A stretch of 19,866 bases of DNA from DAOUMU01 sp034409055 (lineage in GTDB: Bacteria > Chloroflexota > Anaerolineae > 4572-78 > J111), in the NCBI GenBank assembly GCA_034409055.1, contig DAOUMU010000510.1:1-19866 (forward strand), read 5' to 3'. The translations under genes were made by a program, and so were the position numbers. The notes under the pieces are model-generated. The model was not told the origin of the DNA and did no database searches. It saw only the letters and a list, made by a program, of their open reading frames with translations. Every line of letters begins with the position of its first letter. Position 1 is the first letter of the stretch. This document shows positions 6,737-13,393 of the stretch, piece after piece.

Positions 6737-6788
6737 CCCCCTCTCCCAAATCCTGCTCTGAGCTTAGTCCAAGGGTTGGGAGAGGGGG
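6737..6788. repeat. Long hairpin repeat (CCCTCTCCC type)
   Basis: CCCCCTCTCCC (6737-6747) pairs perfectly over 11 bp with GGGAGAGGGGG (6778-6788) across a 30-base loop. It lies in the 348-base gap between the YbaK gene end and the methyltransferase start. This gap otherwise holds only the heptamer block and the second GGGCAT hairpin. Such CCCTCTCCC/GGGAGAGGG palindromes occur as extragenic repeats in diverse bacteria. No T-run follows. Confidence 0.65.
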
Positions 6789-6881
6789 CTGGGGGTGAGG
6801 TGAGGGCTCGCTCCCGGCTAATGTGGCATTGTCAAAGTAGTGACGACTTATGGAACTTAAAAAAATAATCGGGGAATAGAT

Positions 6882-6905
6882 GGCCGGGCATGGGGATGCC
6901 CGGCC
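6882..6905. repeat. Palindromic hairpin repeat, copy 2
   Basis: GGCCGGGCAT-GGGG-ATGCCCGGCC is a perfect 10-bp stem with a 4-base loop. It is the same core as the copy at 398-417. It lies about 60 bases beyond the stop codon of the YbaK-like gene (6968, minus strand). On the minus strand it is not followed by a T-run, so Rho-independent termination is not supported. Confidence 0.75.
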
Positions 6906-6967
6906 TACCCCAATTAATTTTTTAACCTTCATCAGTCGTTATATCAGATACCCTCTAAGGCTCGACC

Positions 6968-7465
6968 TCAATCATCCACCTTTAAATCCGCCACTGTACC
7001 GCCTGTGACGTGGGCTAGATCATCCGGGGTGATGGCAAAAACGGCGTTGGGCGTACCGGCTGCGGCCCAGATAACCTCGAATTGCCAAAAATCTTGGTCG
7101 ACGTAGACAGGCAGTTTGGTGGCATGGCCAAAAGGCGGCACGCCCCCGATGGCGAAACCGGTCGCCTCACGCACGATGTCGGCGTCGGCCCGCTTAACCT
7201 TTTTCCTGCCGACGCCACACAGCGCGGCCAGTTTTTTCTCGCTGAGCCGGTTGGGACCGCTGACCAGAGCCATCGTAGGCTGACCGTTCACCACGAATAG
7301 CAGCGATTTGACAATCTGGGCCACGGTGCAGCCGATAGCCCTGGCCGCATCCTCGGCCGTGCGCGTGGTTTCGGTAAATTCCATGATGTCGATGTTCAAC
7401 CCCAATTCACGACCGGCCTCGGCTACTTTTTGAGCAGTGGGGTGTAGGGTTTGTCTCTCGTTCAT
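6968..7465 (-). CDS. YbaK/EbsC-type aminoacyl-tRNA deacylase
   Basis: 165 residues from the ATG at 7465. The family clears mischarged tRNA, for example Cys-tRNA(Pro) by YbaK, in the cytoplasm as a stand-alone relative of the prolyl-tRNA synthetase editing domain. Visible: TRTAEDAARAIGC, QIVKSLLF with the conserved lysine (about K53), ALVSGPNRLSEKKLAAL, and a C-terminal GGVPPFGHA loop followed by VYVDQDF, the typical order for this fold. An upstream TTG (7486) is in frame but has no better ribosome site; neither start has a strong Shine-Dalgarno, so the start is uncertain by seven codons. The gene is a single unit with long repeat-filled gaps on both sides, which suggests its own promoter or a long read-through. 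Substrate specificity cannot be told. Confidence 0.9.
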   Translation of the reverse strand: MNERQTLHPTAQKVAEAGRELGLNIDIMEFTETTRTAEDAARAIGCTVAQIVKSLLFVVNGQPTMALVSGPNRLSEKKLAALCGVGRKKVKRADADIVREATGFAIGGVPPFGHATKLPVYVDQDFWQFEVIWAAAGTPNAVFAITPDDLAHVTGGTVADLKVDD

Positions 7466-7498
7466 AGCATTTTTTGCCTGATCCAAAGTAGCAGGTCG

Positions 7499-7555
7499 CA
7501 GTGGTCAGTAAACAGTAAACAGTGGTCAGTGGTCAGTGAACGTTCTGACCACTGA
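7499..7555. repeat. Heptanucleotide repeat array with hairpin upstream of the YbaK-like gene
   Basis: Six 7-mers in register: CAGTGGT, CAGTAAA, CAGTAAA, CAGTGGT, CAGTGGT, CAGTGAA (7499-7540). The array then turns into its own complement (CTGACCACTGA, 7545-7555), making a perfect 11-bp stem with TCAGTGGTCAG (7526-7536) and an 8-base loop. It lies 34-90 bases upstream of the YbaK-like gene start, so the hairpin could be in its mRNA leader. Confidence 0.8.
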
Positions 7556-7563
7556 CTACTGCT

Positions 7564-7724
7564 AAGAAACAAATCTGGTTCTTTAGGAATTTCCGTGGAA
7601 TCGCTCGGAGGGGATTGGCAAATCCCCGACATATCGTGGCATAGCTGTTCTGCACACAAGATATAGGCCCGGATTTGTCAATCCGGGCCGAGCGCCACGG
7701 AAAATCCAAAGAGCCACAAATCTT
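7564..7724. mobile_element. Nested inverted-repeat element (MITE-like), about 160 bp
   Basis: Outer arms of about 40 bases (7564-7608 and 7688-7724) are imperfect inverted copies: ATCTGGTTCTTTAGGAATTT and TTCCGTGG..CGCTCGG against the complement of CGAGCGCCACGG and AAAATCCAAAGAGCCACAAA. Between them are two perfect hairpins, GGGGATT-GGCA-AATCCCC (7610-7627) and GGCCCGGATT-TGTC-AATCCGGGCC (7666-7689), the last overlapping the inner end of the right arm. It encodes no protein. The structure is that of a non-autonomous element or a structured RNA. No clear target-site duplication was found. Confidence 0.55.
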
Positions 7725-7781
7725 TGCTCGCGACGTGGTTCGTTCTACAGGGAGGCAGCAGAGCTGCACCGGTCTTCGCTT

Positions 7782-7858
7782 TGACCTGCCGCCGGCCGCG
7801 GACCGGCTTGGAACGTGAGTTTGTGGCCCATTGAAGACCTGGCAGCTCTGAGCCGCTG
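7782..7858. repeat. 77-bp dispersed repeat, copy B
   Basis: Ungapped match to 4245-4321 with 11 differences. The internal palindrome is degraded here (AGACCTG..CAGCTCT). It lies 25 bases past the cimA stop codon, with an octanucleotide repeat between, mirroring the layout at leuB. Confidence 0.8.
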
Positions 7859-7872
7859 ATTACCGGATCACC

Positions 7873-7904
7873 CTGCTACTCTGCTACTCTGCTACTTTGC
7901 TACT
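7873..7904. repeat. Octanucleotide tandem repeat at the cimA stop codon
   Basis: CTGCTACT three times followed by TTGCTACT, then a partial CTGCC. The cimA stop (7884-7886 on the minus strand) lies in the second unit. The final residues QSSKVAE of CimA are therefore read from the repeat. The period is eight here, unlike the seven of the other blocks. Confidence 0.85.
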
Positions 7905-9476
7905 CTGCCCCATGTTTCCGTTTAACAGCGCGTATTCCATACTGTCAATCAGCGCTCGCCAACTGGCCTCGATGATGTTGGTATGGGCGCCAACGGTGGT
8001 CCAGGAACGAAACGAGCCTTCCTCATGAAAATCGATCATCACCCGGGTGGTGGCTGCCGTGCCGGAGTCGCTATCTAAAATACGTACCTTGTAGTCACTG
8101 AGGTGGACGTTTTTGAGCTGTGGAAAATCCTGATACAACGCCCGGCGTAAGGCCAGGTTGAGGGCGTTGACCGGGCCATTTCCCTCAGCCACCGTATGGC
8201 GAATTTCCTTGCCAACTTTTACCTTCACCGTCGCTTCGGTAAACAGGCCCCGGCCCTGCCGATTTTCAGTAACAACCATAAAGTCGATCACGTCAAAGGG
8301 TGGTTTGTAATTACCGTGTGCCCGGCGCAGCATGATATCGACCGAGGCTTCTGCCCCTTCAAAGGTGTATCCCTGATTTTCTAGCACTTTAATCTGCTGC
8401 AGGACTTTCCTGGCCTCATCCCGGCTGGTATCCAGACCAAACGTTTCGGCCTTGTCCAGGATGTTCCCGCGTCCGGACAGCTCAGAGACAAGCGTACGTT
8501 TCTTATTACCCACCAATTTGGGATCGATGTGCTGATAGCTTTCCTCTACTTTGCGAATGGCCGCCACGTGAATGCCCCCTTTGTGGGCAAAGGCACTGTG
8601 ACCGACATAGGCCTGGCGGATATTGGGCACCTGATTAGCCAGTTCATCGACGTAATGTGACAGGGCGGTCAGGCCGGTCAGTTGTTCGTCACTAACGCAG
8701 CGGTAGCCCATTTTTAACTGCAAGTCGGGGATGATGCTCATCAGGTTCGCATTACCCACCCGCTCGCCGTAGCCGTTAATCGTGCCCTGCACATGGATGG
8801 CTCCGCCCCGGATACCGGCCAGGCTGTTGGCCACCCCCAGTTCGCAATCATTGTGCGCGTGAATGCCCAGTTGGACCCCGGCAAACTGCTCGGCGACCCG
8901 TTTGGTGATCTCTTCAATTTCCCAGGGGGTTGCGCCACCATTGGTATCACACAGCACCAGGCAGTCGACCTGACCGTCTACGGCTGCTTTCAGGGTCAAC
9001 ATCGCGTACTCGGGCTTAGCTTTATAGCCATCAAAGAAGTGTTCGGCGTCGTAGATGACTTCTTTACCCCGCTCCTTGAAATAGCGCACACTTTCGACAA
9101 TCATGTCCAGATTTTCTTCCAGGTCTGTTTCCAGCACGTGATGGACGTGCAAATCCCAACTTTTACCCACCAGAGTCACGACTGAGGTATTTGCTTTAAC
9201 CAGGGCCTGAATGTTAGCATCCTGATCACAAGAGCTGTTTTTATAGCGGGTACTGCCAAAGGCAGCAATTTTGGCCTGCTTTAGATTTAACTCGTCCTGC
9301 CGGGCAAAAAATTCGGCATCTTTGGGGTTGGAACCGGGCCAGCCACCCTCGATGTAATGAACGCCAAACTCATCCAACCTTCTGGCAACTTTTAATTTAT
9401 CGTTGCACGATAGGGAAAAGCCTTCACCCTGGGTACCATCACGCAGGGTGGTGTCATACAGAAATACCTGTGTCAT
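7884..9476 (-). CDS. cimA: Citramalate synthase
   Basis: 530 residues, the length of the long CimA type rather than short LeuA-like forms. It condenses acetyl-CoA with pyruvate to (R)-citramalate, the entry to the threonine-independent isoleucine route. Visible: the DTTLRDGTQGEGFSL block at 8-22, YIEGGWPGSNPKD, the metal-binding HAHND at 206-210, and the GTINGYGERVGNANL block at 231-245, all typical of the CimA branch of the DRE-TIM family. A C-terminal regulatory-type domain follows (about 400-520), where isoleucine feedback usually acts. The start at 9476 has GGAGG six bases upstream, which rules out the in-frame TTG that overlaps that site. The last residues come from an octanucleotide repeat. 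The leuC, leuD and leuB genes needed for the next steps are on the same strand. Confidence 0.94.
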   Translation of the reverse strand: MTQVFLYDTTLRDGTQGEGFSLSCNDKLKVARRLDEFGVHYIEGGWPGSNPKDAEFFARQDELNLKQAKIAAFGSTRYKNSSCDQDANIQALVKANTSVVTLVGKSWDLHVHHVLETDLEENLDMIVESVRYFKERGKEVIYDAEHFFDGYKAKPEYAMLTLKAAVDGQVDCLVLCDTNGGATPWEIEEITKRVAEQFAGVQLGIHAHNDCELGVANSLAGIRGGAIHVQGTINGYGERVGNANLMSIIPDLQLKMGYRCVSDEQLTGLTALSHYVDELANQVPNIRQAYVGHSAFAHKGGIHVAAIRKVEESYQHIDPKLVGNKKRTLVSELSGRGNILDKAETFGLDTSRDEARKVLQQIKVLENQGYTFEGAEASVDIMLRRAHGNYKPPFDVIDFMVVTENRQGRGLFTEATVKVKVGKEIRHTVAEGNGPVNALNLALRRALYQDFPQLKNVHLSDYKVRILDSDSGTAATTRVMIDFHEEGSFRSWTTVGAHTNIIEASWRALIDSMEYALLNGNMGQSSKVAE

Positions 9477-9573
9477 TGGAACCTCCAAAAATATGTTGTA
9501 TCGATGTTTTTTTATTCGAGATAGTTACATTGGCTGAGACGTTTGTCTCTTCAGGCTCAGGTTCCAATGCGAC

Positions 9574-9603
9574 GGGCGACAGCCGGTAAGGTGGCTATCG
9601 CCC
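9574..9603 (-). other. Strong hairpin in the cimA 5' leader
   Basis: GGGCGACAGCC (9574-9584) and GGCTATCGCCC (9593-9603) form an 11-bp stem, with one G-U or mismatch position, and an 8-base loop. It lies about 100 bases upstream of cimA. No anti-terminator, T-box motif or leader peptide rich in isoleucine or leucine was found with it, so a regulatory role is only a possibility. Confidence 0.5.
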
Positions 9604-9673
9604 GCTTGACACCTCTGTTGAGCTTATTGCTCTGATGCTGATGAAGCATGTAACGTAGAACCTCGTAGGTATT

Positions 9674-9832
9674 AAGAATATTCACTACCCGACACGAGGA
9701 GAGAAACCAGGTTTTTTGTCGTCTGAACCAAGCTAATTGTTGCTTTTTGAGCATTCTGGAGAACCAAAAATGCCTCAGCAAGTAAAAAACCTGGTTTCTG
9801 ATTTTCAAATGTCGGGTAACGAAAAGAATATT
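9674..9832. mobile_element. MITE-like inverted-repeat element with flanking 9-bp direct repeats
   Basis: Outer inverted repeats TACCCGACA (9686-9694) and TGTCGGGTA (9810-9818) are exact complements. A second perfect 16-bp pair lies inside: AGAAACCAGGTTTTTT (9702-9717) and AAAAAACCTGGTTTCT (9784-9799). The identical 9-mer AAGAATATT occurs on both sides (9674-9682 and 9824-9832), a possible target-site duplication, although spacing to the inverted repeats differs (3 and 5 bases). An 83-codon reading frame crosses it (9557-9808, minus strand) but has no recognisable similarity. It lies in the 553-base gap between aldolase and cimA. Confidence 0.5.
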
Positions 9833-9857
9833 ATAAAGCGGTGAGCCGAGGAAGCAA
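9830..9857 (-). promoter_or_regulatory. Candidate promoter reading toward cimA
   Basis: On the minus strand TTGCTT (complement of 9852-9857) and a perfect TATAAT (complement of 9830-9835) are 16 bases apart. It would give a leader of about 350 bases containing the MITE-like element and the 9574-9603 hairpin. The -35 match is weak and the site overlaps another hairpin, so this is tentative. Confidence 0.3.
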
Positions 9858-9884
9858 TAGGATTTTCTTCACCGACTCACCGCT
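9837..9884 (-). terminator. Possible terminator hairpin downstream of the aldolase gene
   Basis: AGCGGTGAG (9837-9845) and CTCACCGCT (9876-9884) are exact complements, with an inner GAAG/CTTC pair. On the minus strand the stem is followed by TTATAATATTC, a T/A-rich but not pure T tail. It lies about 145 bases past the aldolase stop codon. A terminator is plausible but weak; the structure may simply be another repeat. Confidence 0.3.
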
Positions 9885-9920
9885 GTGCCGCCTCAGTGGA
9901 TCCAATTTTTGCAGAATGAG

Positions 9921-9980
9921 GCACGCCCACGTGCCGACTGCGAAGCGTGCCGCACGTAGGCGTGCTGGTTTATGCCCCTT
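9921..9980. repeat. Palindrome plus left copy of a 32-bp direct repeat beside the aldolase gene
   Basis: The 32 bases at 9949-9980 recur at 11154-11185 in the same orientation with one mismatch. The left copy is also half of an inverted repeat: GCACGCCCACGTGCC (from 9921) mirrors GCACGTAGGCGTGC (9951-9964). The two direct copies bracket the aldolase gene about 1.2 kb apart. Confidence 0.75.
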
Positions 9981-10029
9981 GGGTGCTCCTCAAATTTGGA
10001 TCTACTGATACTACATTTCGCGCCGGTCA

Positions 10030-11082
10030 CTAAGCGGCGGTGACGTCTTTAGAGAGATAAACGTCCTGAATCAGGTTCAGCAGTTTAGCCCCGTCGGCCA
10101 TAGGGCGTTGGAATGCCTTGCGACCGGAGATAAGCCCTGTTCCACCAGCACGTTTGTTGACCACGGCGGTGTAGACGGCTTCGGCAAAGTCATCCTTCCC
10201 GGACGGACCACCGGAATTAATCAGGCTAACCCGACCCATATAGTTGTTGACCACTTGCCAACGGACCAGATCGATGGGATGGTCGGTAATGAGTTCGCCG
10301 TACATCTTGGGATGGCTTTTACCAAAGCCAATCGCTTTGAAGCCGCCATTGCAAACAGGCAGCTTTTGCTTGATGATATCCGCCTGAATGGTGGCCCCCA
10401 AATGGTTGGCCTGGCCGGTAGTGTCGGCAGCCAGGTGATAATCCACGCCGTCTTTCTTGAAGGCGTTGTTACGCAGGTAGCACCACAGCACAGTGAACAT
10501 ACCCAGTTCGTGGGCGTAATCAAAGGCTTCGCTAATTTCCACAATCTGGCGGCTGGACTCTACGGAGCCATAGTAGATGGTGGCCCCGACCGCGACTGCT
10601 CCCAGATCCCAGGCTTGCTTTACACTGGCGAACAGAACCTGGTCATACTTTTGGGGATAGGTCAGCAGTTCATTGTGGTTAATTTTGACGATAAAGGGGA
10701 TTTTGTGGGCATACTTGCGCGATACTGAGCCCAACACGCCTAGCGTTGAGGCAACTGCATTACAGCCCCCCGCTATAGCCAACTTGACAATATTTTCGGG
10801 ATCGAAATATTCCGGGTTTGGGCTGAAAGACGCCCCCGCAGTATGCTCGATGCCCTGGTCAACGGGCAGAATTGACACATGGCCCGTACCGGCCAACCGG
10901 CCATGGTTGAACAGCGCCCGCAAGCTGCGTAGTACCTGGGGTGAACGATCCGATTCTACCCAGACATGGTCAATAAAATCAGGACCGGGCAGATGCAGTG
11001 ACTCTTTCGGGATACCCTTACAAACGTAACCTAACAAATCGTCTGCTTTATCGCCAAGCAGTTCTACAATTTTGTCTGACAT
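10030..11082 (-). CDS. fbaB: Class I fructose-bisphosphate aldolase, FbaB/DhnA type
   Basis: 350 residues, the same length as the E. coli FbaB class. It cleaves fructose 1,6-bisphosphate to dihydroxyacetone phosphate and glyceraldehyde 3-phosphate, and the reverse, through a Schiff base in the cytoplasm. Visible blocks: HVSILPVDQGIEHTAGASF, the conserved motif near residues 70-90; PFIVKINHNELLTYPQKYDQ; GAVAVGATIYYGS; the phosphate-binding SLINSGGPSG; and GGTGLISGRKAFQRP at the C-terminus. The order fits the archaeal/FbaB-type TIM barrel, not the class II zinc aldolase. The Schiff-base lysine was not assigned. The start has AAAGGAT in place. It lies within the leu/cim gene run with gaps of 139 and 553 bases, so it is a neighbour rather than a clear operon member. 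Confidence 0.93.
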   Translation of the reverse strand: MSDKIVELLGDKADDLLGYVCKGIPKESLHLPGPDFIDHVWVESDRSPQVLRSLRALFNHGRLAGTGHVSILPVDQGIEHTAGASFSPNPEYFDPENIVKLAIAGGCNAVASTLGVLGSVSRKYAHKIPFIVKINHNELLTYPQKYDQVLFASVKQAWDLGAVAVGATIYYGSVESSRQIVEISEAFDYAHELGMFTVLWCYLRNNAFKKDGVDYHLAADTTGQANHLGATIQADIIKQKLPVCNGGFKAIGFGKSHPKMYGELITDHPIDLVRWQVVNNYMGRVSLINSGGPSGKDDFAEAVYTAVVNKRAGGTGLISGRKAFQRPMADGAKLLNLIQDVYLSKDVTAA

Positions 11083-11153
11083 CGTATTTATCCTTTCAAA
11101 TCAAATTAAAAAACAATGTTAGAAAATCGTTCAAAGATTTTAGACCTATTAGA

Positions 11154-11185
11154 GCCGCACGTGGGCGTGCTGGTTTATGCCCCTT
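11154..11185. repeat. Right copy of the 32-bp direct repeat
   Basis: The sequence beginning GCCGCACGTGGGCGTGCTGG differs from 9949-9980 by one base (G for A). It lies in the 139-base gap between leuD and the aldolase gene. Confidence 0.8.
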
Positions 11186-11221
11186 TACTCCTCTCTATAA
11201 CTGGAATGAAACACACCCACC

Positions 11222-11833
11222 TTAAACAGGCAGGGTGTTCACCCGGTCTGGATAGGTTGATTCATGGGCTTCTATGGCCGAAGCCTGGCTTTGCAAATAG
11301 CCAAGCTGGTCAATTCCCTTCAGAATACATGCTTTGCTAAAGTTGTCAATCGGAAATTTTACTTTGCGACCATCTGGTAATTGCAGGGTCTGGCTTCCCA
11401 GGTCAATCGTAACCTGGGTGTCCGGCTCCTCTTCGATGAGGCTCAGCAGTTGGAAATGGGTATCCTTATCCACAACAACCGGCAGCAGCCCCAGTTTAAG
11501 CGAGTTGTTGCGGAAAATATCGGCAAAACTGGTTGAAATGACCGCCCGGAAACCGTAGCCCATAATGGCCCAGGGGGCATGTTCCCGGCTGGAACCGCAG
11601 CCAAAGTTATCCCCGGCCACCAATATTTTGGCTTTTTTACCTCTGTCGGTGTTCAAGGCAAAATCTTCTTTGGGACTGCCGTCGGGATTGTAACGCCAAT
11701 CACAAAACAGGTTATCCCCCAACCCCTTTTTATCCGTCACTTTCAAAAAGCGGGCCGGGATAATTTGGTCGGTGTCGATGTTTTCGGTGGGAATGGCCAC
11801 CATAAAGGCGGTCAATTGAGTAAATTTTTCCAT
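11222..11833 (-). CDS. leuD: 3-isopropylmalate dehydratase, small subunit
   Basis: 203 residues from the ATG at 11833, normal for LeuD. With LeuC it isomerises 2-isopropylmalate to 3-isopropylmalate, and in the citramalate route citramalate to methylmalate. Visible: NIDTDQIIPARFLK, GDNFGCGSSREHAPWAI (the swivelling-domain substrate loop), and FADIFRNNSLKLGLLPV. GAGGG lies ten bases before the start; a longer frame to 11896 would read through the repeat in the leuC-leuD gap and has no family match. Eighty bases separate it from leuC, and that gap is almost wholly heptanucleotide repeats. Confidence 0.95.
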   Translation of the reverse strand: MEKFTQLTAFMVAIPTENIDTDQIIPARFLKVTDKKGLGDNLFCDWRYNPDGSPKEDFALNTDRGKKAKILVAGDNFGCGSSREHAPWAIMGYGFRAVISTSFADIFRNNSLKLGLLPVVVDKDTHFQLLSLIEEEPDTQVTIDLGSQTLQLPDGRKVKFPIDNFSKACILKGIDQLGYLQSQASAIEAHESTYPDRVNTLPV

Positions 11834-11857
11834 TTTCGATATACCCTCGCCTGAAAC

Positions 11858-11917
11858 GTGTTGCGTGTTGCGTGAAAGATTAAACTCAAAACTCAAAACC
11901 TAAAATTTAGAATTTAA
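11858..11917. repeat. Heptanucleotide repeats between leuC and leuD, including the leuC stop
   Basis: Two adjacent blocks of period seven. GTGTTGC, GTGTTGC, GTGAAAG occupy 11858-11878. AACTCAA, AACTCAA, AACCTAA, AATTTAG, AATTTAA occupy 11883-11917. The leuC stop (11914-11916 on the minus strand) lies in the last unit. They fill most of the gap inside an apparent operon. Confidence 0.8.
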
Positions 11918-13329
11918 AGCATAGCTCTTACGTCCGTTATCTCCCCCTTTATGGCGGTAGCCACCGCCGTTAGAGGGCTGGCCAGGAAGGTGCGGCCACC
12001 TTTCCCCTGGCGACCTTCAAAGTTGCGGTTGCTGGTGCTGACGGCGTACTGACCTGGCTCCAGCTCATCGCCATTCATGGCAATGCACATCGAGCAGCCT
12101 GACTCACGCCAATCGGCGCCAGCTTCTTTGAAGATTTTGTCCAACCCTTCTGCCTCGGCTTGTTTTTTAACTTGTTGGCTGCCGGGTACCACCAGCATGC
12201 GCACACCGTCAGCCACCTTTCTACCCTTGAGCAGGCTGGCTGCCAGGCGCAAATCACTGAGACGAGAGTTAGTGCAACTGCCAATGAAAACCACATCAAT
12301 TTTGTGCCCCAGTAATGGCTGTCCCGGTTGCAAATCCATATATGCCAGCGCTTTTTGTAACGTTTGCCGTTCGCTGACATCCTTGACCTCGACCGGGTCG
12401 GGGATGTTGGCCGTGATTTTCACCCCCATACCGGGGTTGGTACCGTACGTAATCATCGGTTCCAGGGTCGTGGCATCAATGGTGATTTCGTTGTCGAAGG
12501 TTGCCCCTTCATCGGTGGGCAGGGTGCGCCAATCGGCCACGGCTGCCTCCCAGGCCGCCCCCTGGGGGACATGGGGGCGCCCGGCAATGTATTCAAAGGT
12601 AGTATCATCGGGAGCGACCATGCCCGCCCTGGCTCCACCTTCAATGGACATGTTGCAAATCGTCATGCGCGCTTCCATCGACAGGCTACGGATGGTGCTA
12701 CCCATATATTCAAACACGTGGCCCGTGCCGCCGCCAATGCCAATGCGAGAGATCAGGTTAAGGATAATGTCTTTGGCCGAGACCCCCTCGGGCAGACTGC
12801 CTTCGACTCGCACGGCGTAGGTTTTGGGCTTGACCTGGAGCAGGCATTGCGTGGCTAACACGTGCTCGATCTCGCTGGTACCGATGCCAAAAGCCAGGGC
12901 GCCAAAAGCACCGTGAGTACTGGTGTGGCTGTCACCACACACAATCGTCATCCCTGGCTGGGTTAGCCCCAACTCGGGGCCCATCACGTGGACAATACCC
13001 CGTTGGGGGCTGTCCAGACCGTGCAAGGGGATGCCAAACTCCTGGCAGTTCTTTTCCAGTTGGCTGATTTGCCGGATGACCAATTCGTCGGAGATGGGAA
13101 TATCGGGTGGGGTCGTTGGGATGCCGTGATCCATCGTGGCGATCGTTTTATCGGGCCGACGCACCTTTAACCTTTTTTCCCGCAGCCCGGTAAAGGCCTG
13201 GGGTGAGGTGACTTCGTGGATCAGGTGCAGGTCGATGTAAAGCACCGCTGGATTACCCGGCTCGGCAACGACAACATGGTTGTCCCAGATTTTTTCAAAG
13301 AGTGTTTTGGGTTGGCCGTTGGTTGGCAT
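11914..13329 (-). CDS. leuC: 3-isopropylmalate dehydratase, large subunit
   Basis: 471 residues from the ATG at 13329. It is the [4Fe-4S] subunit of isopropylmalate isomerase. The three iron-sulfur cysteines are visible: C352 in FIGSCTNSR, and C412 and C415 in RESGCSMCIAMNGD, in the aconitase-family arrangement. Also present are VCGDSHTSTHGAFGALAFGI and the C-terminal SNRNFEGRQGKGGRTFLASP block. AGAGG precedes the start at about 12 bases; the longer frame to 13401 would read through a repeat. It is the first gene of the leuCD pair and probably driven from the promoter candidate near 13537-13565. With CimA nearby the isomerase likely serves both isoleucine and leucine routes. Confidence 0.95.
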   Translation of the reverse strand: MPTNGQPKTLFEKIWDNHVVVAEPGNPAVLYIDLHLIHEVTSPQAFTGLREKRLKVRRPDKTIATMDHGIPTTPPDIPISDELVIRQISQLEKNCQEFGIPLHGLDSPQRGIVHVMGPELGLTQPGMTIVCGDSHTSTHGAFGALAFGIGTSEIEHVLATQCLLQVKPKTYAVRVEGSLPEGVSAKDIILNLISRIGIGGGTGHVFEYMGSTIRSLSMEARMTICNMSIEGGARAGMVAPDDTTFEYIAGRPHVPQGAAWEAAVADWRTLPTDEGATFDNEITIDATTLEPMITYGTNPGMGVKITANIPDPVEVKDVSERQTLQKALAYMDLQPGQPLLGHKIDVVFIGSCTNSRLSDLRLAASLLKGRKVADGVRMLVVPGSQQVKKQAEAEGLDKIFKEAGADWRESGCSMCIAMNGDELEPGQYAVSTSNRNFEGRQGKGGRTFLASPLTAVATAIKGEITDVRAML

Positions 13330-13369
13330 TTGTCTTGTTACCTCTGTTTGATTTAAACCAGCATTGAAA

Positions 13370-13393
13370 CGCCTGGTAAGATAAGGCCAGGCG
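13370..13393 (-). other. Hairpin in the leuC leader
   Basis: CGCCTGG (13370-13376) and CCAGGCG (13387-13393) form a perfect 7-bp stem with a 10-base loop, about 40 bases upstream of leuC. On the minus strand it is followed only by TTTC, so it is not a convincing attenuator. No leader peptide with a leucine run was seen. Confidence 0.4.

Noticed and set aside
6882..6905. Rho-independent terminator after the YbaK-like gene
   Set aside because: The stem is perfect but there is no T-run after it on the minus strand, and a related palindrome occurs at an unrelated place (398-417).
7499..7555. CRISPR-like array upstream of the YbaK-like gene
   Set aside because: The units are 7 bases, directly abutting, with no spacers; this is a simple tandem repeat.
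9557..9808. 83-codon minus-strand reading frame in the cimA leader
   Set aside because: It uses a TTG start, crosses a perfect 16-bp inverted repeat and has no recognisable family, so it is better explained as a chance frame across a repeat. It is not a leucine or isoleucine leader peptide.
9489..9829. T-box riboswitch upstream of cimA
   Set aside because: I looked for the conserved T-box core sequence and an associated terminator with a T-run on the minus strand and found neither.
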